A stretch of 64,000 nucleotides of DNA from Diaporthe sp. PMI_573 (GCA_021399435.1 JAJTUP010000040.1:186001-250000); one strand, 5' to 3'; numbered from the stretch's first letter, positions 1 through 10,545 are shown. A program made the numbers and translations. The notes: generated by a model from the sequence alone, not told the origin.

Positions 1-598
1 AGATACGGCCCAATTTCATTTCATTGATTGATTTGTGCAGAGAGTTTCTAAAACAACGAGCAAAACGTCGGCTTTTATGGCTTTCGGTCGGAAAGATCAC
101 TACCGAAGCCGGACATCTACAGCCGGCAACAGTAAAATCTACATAAAACTACACACCTTTGAAAAGAGTGATAAGGAGACAAAAAAGCTATCTTTAATTC
201 CAGTCCATTACCGGTCGTCATTGGGTAATTCAGCGATTGTTATAAGCAGCTGGGGGAACATTAGTTCAGTGGGTGTGGACCCCACTGAGCCACTCAACTG
301 TACCCGTGACTTGCAGGGATTACAGGCGCAACCTCAAGTTTAAAACCAGAAGAAAGGGTCGGTCCCCTCCTTCCCGCTCTTGACCCCTTCCATCCCATTC
401 TTTCAAAAGGTTGGCGCCTCCAGTTATGGAGTTGATTTTCAGAAATTCATTCTCGCACAGCCACCCTCATCTGAAACCACCGGGAGAGCTCAGGGAACGG
501 CCTTGTACTCTCGATCGCAAACGGGCGAGAAGAGCATGCTTACCATGTCATTCTGAATGAGAGCAACCGGGCCCATTTACTAACTCTCACAAACTTAG
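1..598. other. No gene recognised
   Basis: I see no convincing coding region here. The last 60 bases resemble the end of an intron: a CTAAC branch-like motif near 580 and an AG at 597-598 directly before the acyl-CoA dehydrogenase exon. The exon that should precede it could not be recognised. Confidence 0.4.
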
Positions 599-1173
599 GA
601 GGGCGAAGGCATGAAGATGATTACCAGGAACTTCAATCATGAGCGACTAGCCATAGCTGTCGGCGTAACTCGTGCAGCACGCACTGCGCTCAGCACGGCG
701 TTTAAGTATACCATGCAGCGGGAAGCCTTCGGCAAACGACTTATCGATCAGCCCGTCGTCAGGAACCGTCTAGCTAGATGTGGCACTGACTTAGAGGCGC
801 TTTCTGCCTGGATTGACCAAAGCATATACCAGATGAATGACAAGGACGCTCGTCAGATGCTCGGTGGCTCCATGGCACTTCTCAAAGCGAAGGCAGGGAT
901 GGTCCTCGATGATTGCGCCCGGTGCGCAGTGCTCCTTTTTGGTGGCAAAGGCTACACGCGCACCAGACAGGGCGAGGTGGTCGAGAAGATATACCGCGAG
1001 GTCCCTGCTGCACGCGTGCCGGGTGGTAGTGAGGTATGTATATGTGTGGATGGGTGAATACACAGGTCTAACATGATATTTTCAAGGATGTCATGCTTGA
1101 CCTAGCAATCCGACAGATGTTGAAATTCCTCGAGCAAAAGGGAAACCGTGCCTCAAGAGCAGAGAAGCTGTGA
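599..1173 (+). pseudogene. Acyl-CoA dehydrogenase C-terminal remnant
   Basis: Two exons, about 603-1033 and 1087-1173, joined across a 53-bp GT-AG intron at 1034-1086, encode the C-terminal helical domain of an acyl-CoA dehydrogenase. Visible family features are the NFNHERL segment near the start, the LLFGGKGYTRTRQGEVVEKIYREV block that shapes the flavin/dimer interface, and, after splicing, GGSEDVMLDLAIRQML up to the stop. The family oxidises acyl-CoA thioesters using FAD and normally has about 380-430 residues. Only the last ~170 are here. A splice acceptor at 597-598 suggests an upstream exon existed, but no N-terminal or middle domain was found in the preceding 600 bases. It is therefore a 5'-truncated copy, or the rest of the gene lies outside the window. 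Family assignment is firm. Substrate class and function of the fragment are unknown. Confidence 0.75.
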
Positions 1174-1617
1174 GAGGGGGTAATCCGTGGAAAACACACG
1201 TATCGTGAGCAGTTGACGGCATCACCCCGACCTGGATTTGACATGTCAAGGATATGCTGGATCGTGTTCTTAGCATTCGTGGGCTGTGGAACTAGAGTAT
1301 CTCCGACGAAACATGACCTGGGCTTGAAGGCTTTCGCAGTATTCCTCCCTCATTGATTTTGTCATGACATCCTTCTTACTACCTTAATCTGCATGCTACG
1401 TTCATCTCCACAGGAGAGTGACAGCTCTTAGACTGATGGGAGTAGCGGATGCCATGTGCTTATGGGGTGGAAGCCGAACCACTCCTTCTCCATGCATGAG
1501 CAGGACCAGCTCCACAAAGCCATCCATCCCCCAACTCGGACGAGCAATATGAAAAAGGAACATTTGGCATCTACATCCAGCTTCGATCTGCCATAAGCTA
1601 CCTAAGCTAGCTCTTCA
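1174..1617. other. Intergenic, nothing recognised
   Basis: Region between the convergent dehydrogenase remnant and the membrane protein gene. It presumably holds the two 3' untranslated regions. No repeat or RNA gene was seen. Confidence 0.4.
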
Positions 1618-2361
1618 TCATTGACGAAGCCTCAGAGGCTTGGCATCGTACTGTGCGACAATGTAGAAGCCCCAAGTGCAGTAGCAGGTTAAGGCTGCTC
1701 CAACCATGTAATATTCCGGGCAGTCGAAAACCTCGGGCAATGCCATAACCCACATGCCAAAGGGGGCGAAGGTCAAGATCGTTCCCATAATGTTCACGGC
1801 GCAGAGCCATATTGACAGTCCCTCACGAGATCCGCGCCTCATATACTCATGGAGCGGTCCGACAGCCATCCCGACGTTGGTGATGCAAAACCATTGCATA
1901 AAGCAGCCTTCGCCCATGAGACGAATACCGAGGATAACGATAGCAAACCAGGCCACCTGCTGGGCGGTGACGTACCAGAGAACGGGGCCGAGGCGTGGGT
2001 TTGGGCCCATAAGATCTGAGAAAACGGCATTGCGATCCTTGGTGACTGCCCTGAAGATGCACCATATTTCAAGCAGTGACCATATCTCCAGAGCGATAGA
2101 GGTATACCTCAAGAACCAATGGTCGTTATACTCTGGAGCAGCAGCACCCATCAGGTAACGGAAGGTCGAATCATGTGCAAGATAGAATGAGTGCATCCAA
2201 AATGGCATTGGGCCCTTGCCGCCCTTCATCGGAAGCATGATGGCACAGGCGTATTGCATGTAGCCCACAGCGAAGCTGCAAGCAGCGGAAGCAAGTAGCG
2301 CTCCGTCGTCGAATCTCAGTCTCTCGAGAACGTAGGGGTAGTAGTTTGGAGTCAGCGACAT
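1618..2361 (-). CDS. Seven-helix integral membrane protein, function unknown
   Basis: A single-exon gene of 247 residues. Hydropathy by eye gives about seven membrane segments, at roughly residues 20-45, 54-75, 82-107, 125-150, 155-172, 183-210 and 218-240, separated by short loops. The loop motif WMHSFYLAHDSTF near residue 55 and the C-terminal FYIVAQYDAKP look like conserved landmarks of a fungal family of polytopic proteins I have seen annotated only as integral membrane protein. Size and topology resemble the Pyr4/PaxB-type membrane terpene cyclases, but I cannot align it to those with confidence, so no enzymatic role is claimed. The start at 2361 is the first ATG and is followed by a plausible cytosolic N-terminus. 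It lies convergent to the dehydrogenase remnant. It has no frameshift or internal stop and is probably a real gene. Confidence 0.7.
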   Translation of the reverse strand: MSLTPNYYPYVLERLRFDDGALLASAACSFAVGYMQYACAIMLPMKGGKGPMPFWMHSFYLAHDSTFRYLMGAAAPEYNDHWFLRYTSIALEIWSLLEIWCIFRAVTKDRNAVFSDLMGPNPRLGPVLWYVTAQQVAWFAIVILGIRLMGEGCFMQWFCITNVGMAVGPLHEYMRRGSREGLSIWLCAVNIMGTILTFAPFGMWVMALPEVFDCPEYYMVGAALTCYCTWGFYIVAQYDAKPLRLRQ

Positions 2362-2843
2362 TGTTGCGGTGAATTGTATCGTTCGAGCGGATGCAGCTAG
2401 TGAAGGCGGAGTCGAGTTTCTCTGAGATGGTTAGAGGCGAAAGTGCAGGCAAGGCTTAGGAAACCCAAGTTCAGTAGGTTGGTGTGTGCGTTCTTTTGCC
2501 CCACTAAGGGTACTTATACGAGGCTTCCTGGAGTTCTCCTTCGTGAAGCTGCACACGGGTACCGAGGCCCGAGGGTCTCTGGGTCTGAGCATATACCAAG
2601 ACTAGAATCAGAATCGCATAAGCTGCTTTCTAACGGGGTCACGAGGGGCTCACATCAAAGGATCGTGGTCCGGACACCTCGGCAACGTCACACGCGTATA
2701 ATGCGATCCTTGGCCTGAAATCAAAAGGCACTAATCTATTTAAAGCATTCATCATTGAGGCCATAAACAAATCAGTAATTAAGATAACGTGCTTTATAAG
2801 CGAGTCGGTCATATAAGTGGGTCGGTCAGTTTCTAGCTACGAC
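2362..2843. other. Promoter side of the membrane protein gene
   Basis: About 480 bases without a supported gene. The part next to 2361 should contain the promoter of the membrane protein. The open frame at 2443-2718 has no recognisable protein character. Confidence 0.35.
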
Positions 2844-2940
2844 TAGGGATGGGCACGTGTTTAATACACATGTGTATTAAACTGCTTTTTATTATAATGA
2901 AGCAGCTTTTTATTCCGAATAAAAAGCGCGCTTTTTATTG
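2844..2940. repeat. Possible hAT-like terminus with palindromes
   Basis: The segment opens with TAGGGATGGGCACG, which resembles the ends of many hAT transposons. It then holds a perfect 24-bp palindrome at 2859-2882 and three or four copies of a GCTTTTTATT motif in both orientations, one pair forming the hairpin CTTTTTATT-CCG-AATAAAAAG. Clustered subterminal motifs are typical of hAT ends. No matching right end was found, so it may be a solo terminus. Confidence 0.35.
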
Positions 2941-4101
2941 CAATATAACTACCCATATATGAAGCTGCCCAAGGGTCATATAATACAAATAACCAAGCCA
3001 AATACAGCGGAAGACGACGCGTTTCTCGGGGGGCCAGATTCAGAGCTCACATCAGACCAGAGCAGTCCAGATATAAGGACCCCAGAAGACCAAGAGGAGG
3101 ACAACAGCAACTTGTTCCAATCCACCCTTGAAGCAGCTAGTATAGCTGAAGAAGACCAGACCGTCCTGCCGTCCGTAGAGCCGACAGAGACCCAAGACCA
3201 AGACCCGAACAGACACCTTCAGAGAGAGGCGATGTCTGACTACAGCAACAACCAGGCCCGGCTAGACGAGCTTGCAATGCTCCGAGCGAGGATTGCAGAG
3301 CTCGAGGCCCAAGAAAGAACCGCAAGCCCACCTCGACGAGAACGCGAGCCGACAGCAGCCAGCGCATTCGGCGGCAACCCGAACGACTTTGTACCCATAG
3401 GGGTAGCCGCATGGGCTGCCTTTAAGAGGTACCCTGGCGATGTTAACCCCGACTACAACCGCAAAGAGAAATCCCGTGTCCCCGACCCAGAAAAGTTCAC
3501 TGGCAACCGCAAGGTTTTCACCACCTGGCTACGATCAATGGCCGACAAGTTTGAAGCTGACGATGTCACGTACCGCAACGAGAAGCTTCGCATGATCTAC
3601 CTTATGGATCGTCTCGATAAAGAAGCCCGAGAGTCCCTGGAAACCCGCTACCAGTCGACAACACGCCCTTTCTCCTGTCTTGCGGAGATGATCCAGGTCC
3701 TTGCCGCCGCTTTCCATGATAAGAACATCCCTTCCAAGGCACGAGCTGAACTTAGCAAGATATTCTATAAGAATGGAAAGGATGCCGACATCCATCGTTT
3801 CCTTGCCAAGTTTAACTCGCTTGCTCAAAAGGCTGGTATCCCTGAGGACCAGTGGAAAGAGACCCTCTGGGACCATATCCCCCCAGGACTAGATGGACGC
3901 CTTCATAAGGACAGCCTAAACCCTCTGGTTACCTATGAGGAGTTCTGTGAGAATGTTGCTAGCGCAGCTTACAGCCAGCAACGTGCCTACGAACTCCGTC
4001 AGGACAGTCAAAGAATGCAACCTCCGACCCTCGGCTTTTTTGTGGTTATGGCCCACGGGCGCTTCCATAAGGCCATTGGTACCAACACTGGATTGACCTG
4101 A
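2938..4101 (+). mobile_element. gag: Truncated Ty3/gypsy Gag
   Basis: An open frame of 387 codons encodes a retrotransposon Gag. The first ~95 residues are acidic and low complexity. A likely alternative start at 3231 gives MSDYSNNQARLDELAMLRARI, a short coiled coil. The capsid domain follows, with the hallmark string RVPDPEKFTGNRKVFTTWLRSM and then RMIYLMDRLDKEARESLETRY, ADIHRFLAKFNSLAQKAGI and DHIPPGLDGRL. These are typical of fungal Ty3/gypsy Gag. Similarity stops near 4020. The last ~30 codons look random, and no zinc knuckle, protease, reverse transcriptase or integrase follows. No LTR pair was seen. It is a dead Gag fragment. Confidence 0.85.
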
Positions 4102-4179
4102 CTGAGATGAGCAGCCTGACCAACCTGTGGAATACTGTCATCCGTTGCCTGTGAGGCCGATGTCTGATGCAGTCATCTA

Positions 4180-4702
4180 TTCTGCCGGGTTCGTGTTGGT
4201 GGTGGTGGTGGTGGTTGGTGCTATGGCTGGACTACTTCTGTCGCGGGGAATTAAGTTATAGTTATACTTACTGGTATAGCAGCCTGCATGGTTTTCCTTG
4301 AACCCGATTAGAATCTCCTCATGGCTCCGTATAACCGCCGTAAATTCGTTTTCCCTTAGAAATTGCTTTGTCCCGCTTAGGTCGAACCGTCTCCCATAGC
4401 CTCCTCTCTGGCTGGCGAGGTTTCCCACCTCTTGGGTAGGGTCATTCCAAAGAACCTGTGTCAAATATTCAGTAGCGCTGCGTAGCGGTTCGCGAAATCT
4501 AGGTATTCCCTGTATTTCATCTACCGATAGGGGATCTGGACCTTTGAACGGTATACCGCCATGCATGACGAAGAGCCGGCTGGATTGACCTTAGACAATT
4601 GATGCTATGGGAATCATTTCGAACATATCGACGAAACTCCGGGCTACTACAGCCCATACCCTCCTGGTCTACCATACGGCCAACACAATAGTGGTTCCTC
4701 TT
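4180..4702 (-). pseudogene. Decayed PPP-family Ser/Thr phosphatase C-terminal half
   Basis: Read on the minus strand, this segment keeps the order of a PP1/PP2A/PP5-type phosphatase. A degraded GNH-like trace lies near 4700. FVDMFEMIPIASIV comes next, then an in-frame TAA, then SSRLFVMHGGIPF with the HGG motif, LTQVLWNDPTQ, an RGGYGRRFDLSGTKQFL block and FTAVIRSHEEILIGFKENH. These align by eye with the family's FCMHGGL, LLWSDP, RGAGYLFG and LICRAHQ..EGY segments. The N-terminal GDIHG and GDYVDRG metal-binding motifs are absent. At least one frameshift near 4640 and one nonsense codon near 4600 break the frame. The 3' end lacks the SAPNYC motif. Metal-dependent phosphatase activity is impossible for such a product. 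Confidence 0.6.
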
Positions 4703-4751
4703 ACCAGAGACCGCTGTGAGTGAACACGAAGAAAACACTCCCGATTGCCCT

Positions 4752-5363
4752 TCATTCACTGTCGGTGTCCCTCTGATCCTCCTGCTGCTGATCCTGGCCT
4801 TCGTCGAGATCACTCTGGTCGTCTTCATCCTGTGATGATATTCCCTCACTTCCATCTTCGCGTTCTGATTCGTCGTTTTTACCGATCGAGGTCTCACGTG
4901 ATATTGAGTCCAGGCGGAGGCAGGCACTGACCATGGCGGAGTACGTCTTGGGAGGTTCAAGTTGTACCTTTAACAGCCTCCCAACAGCAGTTGACCGAAG
5001 ACCTCGTTCAAAAAGCCTCATTTTATCTTCGTCATCCCAGCCCGCTGGCTCCCCCTCCACAAGCGACCGCTCGAACCTGGAAAGATATTCCACAAAAGAC
5101 TCTTTTGGGCCCATCTCCAGCTCAAAGTCGCGGTTCTTTGGTTCTAGCTCTGTGCTCAGAACCATTCGTAAGGATTTCAACTGGGTCAAAAGTTCTCGAT
5201 GATTATAAGTATTGGTGACATTGGCTATAGCCAGTGTACCAAGAACCTGCGGTCTAATGTTTGAACCGAGTTCATCGAACTTATCCTTAAGCGCGAAGAT
5301 ATGTAGCTTTAAGGCAGAAATTTGCTGGTGCCATCCAGCATTTGCCTGGGATTGAGAAGTCAT
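4752..5363 (-). CDS. Stand-alone Gag-like protein with acidic tail
   Basis: A 203-residue single-exon frame. Residues ~20-75 form a helical segment (DKFDELGSNIRPQVLG and on). Residues ~85-150 carry SFVEYLSRFERSL, GWDDEDKMRLFERGLR and TYSAMVSACLRLDSI, a pattern like the helical core of retrotransposon Gag capsid domains. The last 45 residues are rich in Asp, Glu, Gln and Ser. There is no zinc knuckle and no pol gene next to it, and no LTR was seen. It could be a domesticated Gag or a remnant of an element different from the 2.9-4.1 kb gypsy Gag, to which it is not closely similar. It sits immediately upstream of the phosphatase remnant on the same strand. The frame is intact. Confidence 0.5.
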   Translation of the reverse strand: MTSQSQANAGWHQQISALKLHIFALKDKFDELGSNIRPQVLGTLAIANVTNTYNHRELLTQLKSLRMVLSTELEPKNRDFELEMGPKESFVEYLSRFERSLVEGEPAGWDDEDKMRLFERGLRSTAVGRLLKVQLEPPKTYSAMVSACLRLDSISRETSIGKNDESEREDGSEGISSQDEDDQSDLDEGQDQQQEDQRDTDSE

Positions 5364-5789
5364 TGTCCTTGGTGAAATTGGTCAATAGGTTGTTTGATAG
5401 ATGAGAAGGATGATTCACACTTGCAGACCATGCGAGACTCATGCTCTATTTATGTTCAAAAATTGTGTGTACTTCATCGATGTTCAGGTTGTGTTTTACG
5501 TACTTTGCTTAATGTAACTCCATCAAAAACCTGTTTCTAAAAGTCGCAAGTACTACGGAATGCAACGTCCTTCTTGGGACATAAGCGACTATCCAGTCAA
5601 CTGCAGATGTACTCAATGGAACAATGTGTCTAATTCATTAGCATTATGGATTTCCAGGGACGGAATTATATGTATGTATTTGGCATGGAGTGTTAATGAA
5701 AATCAAGTTCTATTAACTGCTACACGCACTTCACTATCAGGAGACCCTTCCGATGTGTTGGTTTCTATCCACATATTTGATTTTGTCGT
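5364..5789. other. Intergenic, nothing recognised
   Basis: AT-rich region upstream of the Gag-like gene, with a TATTTATG-like stretch near 5450 that could serve its promoter. No other structure was seen. Confidence 0.35.
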
Positions 5790-6440
5790 TCAATTATTCC
5801 TCTCATCAGGACTTCGAGCGGTTGCTCTTCGTCCTCTTCTCTTACCTGCCGTAGGCTTTCCTTGATTCCCTTTGTCCTCGTCTAGAATACTTGCTATGAC
5901 CTCATGATGATGAGGACTATCGTGCATAGTCTCCTGTTTAATAGACAGGGAGGAACCGTCAAGGTCCATTTGCGTTAATGCATCCGAATCATTGAGACTA
6001 TGTAAGTCGGGTGTCCTTGCGTATATCTCATCTAAGCTCATAGGAGATCCCGACTGGGTTTGTGATGACAAACAAGGCTCCTCATCAGGCATAATGTTTG
6101 CCCTAGCTGCAATGATTTTTCCCGCCAAGAGTAATGCTTCTTGTGATTCACGGGACATAGTGGGATCCGTTCCGTAGGTGTCAAAGTACGCTTTCTCTTC
6201 AAGGACTAGATTCCAAGTTAGTAACAATGTGGATAACTGCTGTTTGACCCCGACGAAAAATGCCAAATCAAGTCCCAGAACGCTATTGAGTGCAGCATTC
6301 ACATCTTTGGGTGTCCCCTGCCAAAAGATCGGGTCACCGACTATCGTAATTTCATCGCTATTTAGAACTCGAGACCCTAAATTGAATGTGGAGAATGCCT
6401 CAACCAGCCTGTATCTGTATGCAAATGTAGATCGACCCAA
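5790..6440 (-). CDS. Hypothetical protein with basic C-terminus
   Basis: A 216-residue frame that I do not recognise. The N-terminal ~95 residues look globular (RYRLVEAFSTFNLGSRV; IVGDPIFWQGTPKDV; LDLAFFVGVKQQLSTLLLTW). The middle is Ser/Asp-rich. The tail is strongly basic (GKRRGRRATARSPDERNN), as in many nuclear proteins. No transmembrane segment, no cysteines in a metal-binding pattern and no catalytic motif are visible. The ATG at 6440 is in frame with continuous protein-like sequence, but upstream exons cannot be excluded. Confidence 0.4.
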   Translation of the reverse strand: MGRSTFAYRYRLVEAFSTFNLGSRVLNSDEITIVGDPIFWQGTPKDVNAALNSVLGLDLAFFVGVKQQLSTLLLTWNLVLEEKAYFDTYGTDPTMSRESQEALLLAGKIIAARANIMPDEEPCLSSQTQSGSPMSLDEIYARTPDLHSLNDSDALTQMDLDGSSLSIKQETMHDSPHHHEVIASILDEDKGNQGKPTAGKRRGRRATARSPDERNN

Positions 6441-7014
6441 TATCCACGTAAAGTTGTATATCGAGGCTGCACGTCGTCTGCTTAGGTTTGGATAGCTTTG
6501 ATAGCAAGAATACTGTACTGTAATAGGACAGGCTGGTTCGATTCAAATATTCATAAGCAGAAAACAGAGTGCTGCGTACTTAGAGATAACTTCCAAGTTC
6601 TTTTACCTGCCACGCTAAAAGTACAATACTTAAGCTATCGCCGCCCAACGACCAGACCTTTTCATCGCATCGATATCAAACGCCCCAAACTCCTCGATAA
6701 CCCCGTCCAGGAACCTCTCCCACCGAGCATTCCACACCCGCCGCACGTCCCTCGGTCAGGGAATGGCTTTACTCAATGATGGTCTTATCAATCCAGCCAT
6801 ATGTTGCTGTCGATCTAATCATGGTTTCGGCTACCGTGGAATCATGCCTGATCTTTCATACCGTAGGCATGCTAGGCAACCATCTTATTCGTCGATCGAC
6901 TAGGAGGCCTTTAAGGCAGTCGAGAATCTATAAAAGGGAGCGTCGTCTCCATCTCAACTCACGATTTCATTTCATTCACCAAACCCTGTTTCACAACCTT
7001 GCGTTCATAGCAGA
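6441..7014. other. Intergenic, nothing recognised
   Basis: No gene-like frame. Overlapping short frames at 6498-7105 on the plus strand have no protein character. Confidence 0.35.
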
Positions 7015-7113
7015 ATGCTTAGTCAGACAGGTGGGTGCGGCATCAATTATTTTAGAAAACGGATATTCGCACCCAAAGAAACGGATGCCGCACCCAATTT
7101 TCTGACTAAGCAT
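7015..7113. mobile_element. MITE with 30-bp inverted ends
   Basis: A 99-bp non-coding element. The left arm at 7015-7044 and the right arm at 7084-7113 are inverted repeats. Both begin ATGCTTAGTCAGA and match at 26 or so of 30 positions. The interior contains GGATATTCGCACCC. A related half-copy in the opposite orientation lies at 57022-57074, sharing the TGCTTA..AAGCA end and the GCGAATATCCG core. That supports a family of dispersed miniature elements. Target-site duplication is unclear. Confidence 0.65.
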
Positions 7114-7940
7114 GCTGCCCCATGTGCCCGAATTTAATTTCACTAACTATACGAGAAACCTTGATACATACTCAGCTATGTACCAATCTTCGACATTGCG
7201 CAGGGAGAAGCTAACGTTTGGTCGGGCGAGAATGTGGCACTTTCTCACATTTTGCCCTCAGAACCTTTAGCGGGCGTATGTTGCATGTCGATGTAATTTG
7301 GGGGTGCTATGCTTAAACCAGAACTGGGTTCAGCATAGGTAGAAAGATGAGGACGTTCCTTTGTCGTGGTGATCTATTCGAGGCACCTGCCAGAGAAATA
7401 GTCCAACCCCGCCCGAAACGCAGATATATAATGGTTTTAATACCATATTTCGCCAAAAGTGCACTGGTTCGGAACAGGCGGGCTTGTTCTCAGCAGTGTT
7501 ACACAAACCATTCTGTTGCCTGTCTTTCCGCTGCCCGCACCAAACAGGGGCGGCATCCTGCAGAGCGTAAATTGATTGGGTAGAAGGATTCGGAAAAGCA
7601 CACCGGTGAGGTTCGTGAGTCATATCGAGCATCCTGCAGTATGTAGTACCGTGCATTTATTGGTTAACAGGGTGACGAATTTCAGGAATTCGTCTAGCCG
7701 GTATGGGCCCCCTCTATCGGCTGCGAACCCGCGCGTTTGTGATACACAGAAATTCAGGGCAAATTGTATCGGCTAGGCCATGTTTAGGTTACAAATTCAT
7801 GAAAAGACTTTCGATGGTCCCTCGAGAACTCACTGAGAGTTGTAAGTGTTGCCACTTGAACAGAAAAGTCACAAGACTTCGTGATGTGAAAAATAGTGTT
7901 GGACATTTTTAGATATTCAAGGGTAGGTATGTACCTTTTC
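7114..7940. other. Intergenic, nothing recognised
   Basis: About 830 bases without supported genes between the MITE and the truncated LINE. Several open frames of 60-110 codons on both strands look random. Confidence 0.35.
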
Positions 7941-9157
7941 TAGCAGCTCAGCACGAAACGGCGTGGTGGGAATTGGGGGAGCTGTCTCGCTGCCCGCGTC
8001 CGTCTATGGTAGCCCAAGGCTTGGGACCTTTTCCTCTAAGCTCGGCGCAAGATCGGAACAGAACCCATACTCCGGAGGGCTGGCAGCGACGGAACGCGCT
8101 TTGAGCATGCTACCAATGCTCAGGTCTAGCAGTATCGTGCTATCAACGAACAACAAAGCGGCCGTTCTCACCCTTCGGCAACCTCGACAGCAGTCTGGCC
8201 AACAGCATACCCGCCACATCTATGAGGCTGTCGGAGAAATGCGCAAACGCGGAAACATAGTGACAATACGATGGCTCCCTGCGAGCGAAGGAGACAAGCT
8301 CCTAAAAATTGCCAAGGAAAACGCCAGAGAGGCCACTCATCCCGGTGCCACTCCAGAAGCAGAAACGCCCAGGATGCGGTCGACTACTCTCAACGTAGCT
8401 CGTTCCAAGACAGGCGCCAGCAAGCACCTTCCAGAAAAGGTTGGAAGTCACTCTAAGAGAGTCGACACAGAATTGCCAGGCAAACACACAACGCAACTCT
8501 ATGACCGTCTAACATGGAAGGAAGCCACTGTGCTTGCTCAACTCAGAACAGGCATGGCAAAGACTCAACGCTTACCTCCACCGAATCGGGGTAGCCCCGT
8601 CAGAGCAGCGCGCATGTGGACAAGCAGCAGAGACAGTAAAACACTTCCTCTTCCGATGTAGAAAATGGACGGCGTACCGGATAGGGATGCTCCGGTGTAC
8701 AAACACTCACAGAAGCAACATTTCTTTCTATCTAGGAGGAAAATCAGCATCAGATAACAAAGACTAGTCTCCAAACTTAGAGGCCGTTCGGGCAACGATA
8801 CGATTCGCAATAGCCACGGGCCGACTTGACGCAAACCAACCGTCGGGCAACTAAAACACGTAACCGATCACCCACCACTCTCCGCCACCGAACCCACACC
8901 CATCACCTCGTGCCACGGACAGCAGGCACCGCTTCAGCCGCCGAGGATAGGACGCTGAACACTTGGAGAATCGCCCCCAAGCCAGCCTACTACTAATCCT
9001 ACTAACCCACGAGAATCCGAAGAGAAATGGCAGAAGAAGGCAAATAAGCTAGAATGGACTTTGCATGGGCTTTAAGGAGATCAAGGCAAATATTGGGAAA
9101 TGTATGGTCAAATTGTTAATAGTTGCCCTTTCGGGTTAAGCCCGCCGGGCGGAATAA

Positions 9158-9191
<34 letters not shown>
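7941..9191 (+). mobile_element. 5'-truncated Tad1-like LINE copy
   Basis: A dead copy of the LINE family represented in full at 57.7-63.4 kb. Homology begins near 7941, within the RNase H-like region, and runs through the C-terminal Cys/His motif, the 3' untranslated region (AATAGTTGCCCTTTCGG) and the terminal GT microsatellite at about 9161-9191. The main frame, 7963-8661, reads [12 protein letters not shown] and [21 protein letters not shown] blocks colinear with the full copy. Near 8555 the frame shifts, and the remaining ACGQAAETVKHFLFRC and [13 protein letters not shown] blocks continue at 8534-8767. 5' truncation is the usual outcome of target-primed reverse transcription. It has diverged well beyond the full-length copy, so it is an older insertion. 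Confidence 0.85.
9161..9191. repeat. GT microsatellite ending the truncated LINE
   Basis: An uninterrupted run of about 15 GT units directly follows AATAAATT. The same arrangement terminates both 3' tails of the full LINE near 63.2 and 63.4 kb, so this run is part of the LINE family's 3' end. Confidence 0.8.
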
Positions 9192-9192
<1 letters not shown>

Positions 9193-9559
9193 CGAAGCTT
9201 ACCAGCAGGCGTAGATAGTAGCCTCTCGTAGATGCTGTGAGTGGCTTGTATGGTTCGGATCGTGAGGATGAGCCGTGTATATTGGTATGAGAGAGGCAAT
9301 GCTGAGAAACGGTGCTATCGAAAGTATTCTGCAGAGGACGGCAAATTTCTAGGCAGGGTTCAGCCATTACTGTACGATCGGAATTTTAAGGACAGCATTT
9401 GAAATGGAACAGAAACAGACTCCTAAATATAAAACTAATAGTTATACTGTATTTGTTTGGCCCCTTAGAAACAATTCAAGGTAAGTGAATTGCAATTAAA
9501 CAAACCTAATGGCAAAACGATTTGCAATGCAAATTCTAGTATTCTTTCCTCTTAATCCG

Positions 9560-10067
9560 AGCCAACTCAAATCAGGCGATCACGGCCCGCCGGCCACTTC
9601 GCCCTTTCCTAATTCAAATTCCTTGTTTGTCAAAGTGAGGATGCAGATACGTCCAATTCAAAGTTCTCGAATCCTGAGATAGACCTCATGGTTTAATATT
9701 TAAAGGCACTTGCAACGCCCCACGATGTATGTCAGAACTTCAACCTTAGGAAGCCTTTTCATTTTACAATTTCGAATCAGAGATGGCACACAAGCTAAAC
9801 CGTTGCACGGCCGGTGCAGAAACTTTTCAGAATAGCACCCATAACCCAATAACGACGAAATCACGAAGAATCACAGCAAAATTTGATCGGCCTGAATGTT
9901 TTGAATGCTCATCAAAACCCACCGGCAACTGCATTTTTAGAAAGGAGGAAATGCGCACCTCTACCAAGGACGATACTTTTCAAGACAACAATCTGGCCCA
10001 AAAATTATCTAGGAAGCGGAAATTGAGCGAAGTGGAAGGAGCAGATAATTGGCATTGTGGCTGTTGA
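9560..10067 (+). CDS. Small basic protein, duplicated-module copy A (coding part 9783-10067)
   Basis: A 94-residue frame at 9783-10067 beginning MAHKLNRCTAGAETFQN and containing LAQKLSRKRKLSEVEGA. It is a paralogue of the 135-residue frame at 30171-30578, which reads LAQRWSRKRKFSKVEGA in the same position. Homology extends at least 200 bp upstream (from about 9560) into a shared non-coding segment with GTATGTCAGAACTTCAACC here and GTATGTCGGAATTTGAACC there. Copy A lacks the middle ~40 residues and ends early. The SRKRK cluster resembles a nuclear localisation signal. Function is unknown. The matching flanks show it belongs to a duplicated segment that also includes a DUF3716 gene downstream. 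Confidence 0.5.
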
Positions 10068-10419
10068 TTTCTAGCGTGTTGATTGTTTAAGTAGGTAGAG
10101 TGATGCGAGATTGACGCGAAAAATGGGGACGCGATCTACACCAAAAACAACCCTGCCCACCTAAACTTTAACTTTTCAGACTGGCACTGCAGCCCTACCC
10201 CCACTCCAAATTAACTAAATCGATTAAAAATAGGAAATTCAAAGCAGTTGGCACCAATTGGTGCCAATTATAATTGATTTATTTGTCTTGGGTGGGTGCT
10301 GGGGTTGACGAAAGTTGGTGGAGGTAGTAAAAAACACGGGCATGTGATAAACACGGCTGACTGGTAAACCACGTTATTGTCTGTTCAGTGAATGTCGAGG
10401 CAGCATGCCACGGCAAGAG

Positions 10420-10545
10420 ATCGTACAGATCGATTCCGAGCCCTGATCGATCGATTTATATCGATCGTCACCTTCAATCGATCGATATCTATCGATCACT
10501 AATTCAAATCGATCGATCGACGTCCATCGGCGATCAAATCGATCA
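10420..10545. repeat. Low-complexity GATCGAT/ATCGAT cluster
   Basis: About 125 bases dominated by overlapping GATCGATC, ATATCGAT and CAATCGAT units in both orientations. They are self-complementary and able to fold into many hairpins. It lies between the small duplicated gene and the ankyrin fragment. Confidence 0.6.

Noticed and set aside
1618..2361. Calling the membrane protein a Pyr4/PaxB terpene cyclase
   Set aside because: Length and helix number fit, but I could not align the catalytic Glu/Asp positions and no terpenoid cluster is nearby.
9108..9367. Minus-strand frames with long Thr-His runs
   Set aside because: They are the translation of the GT microsatellite that ends the truncated LINE, not a His-rich protein.
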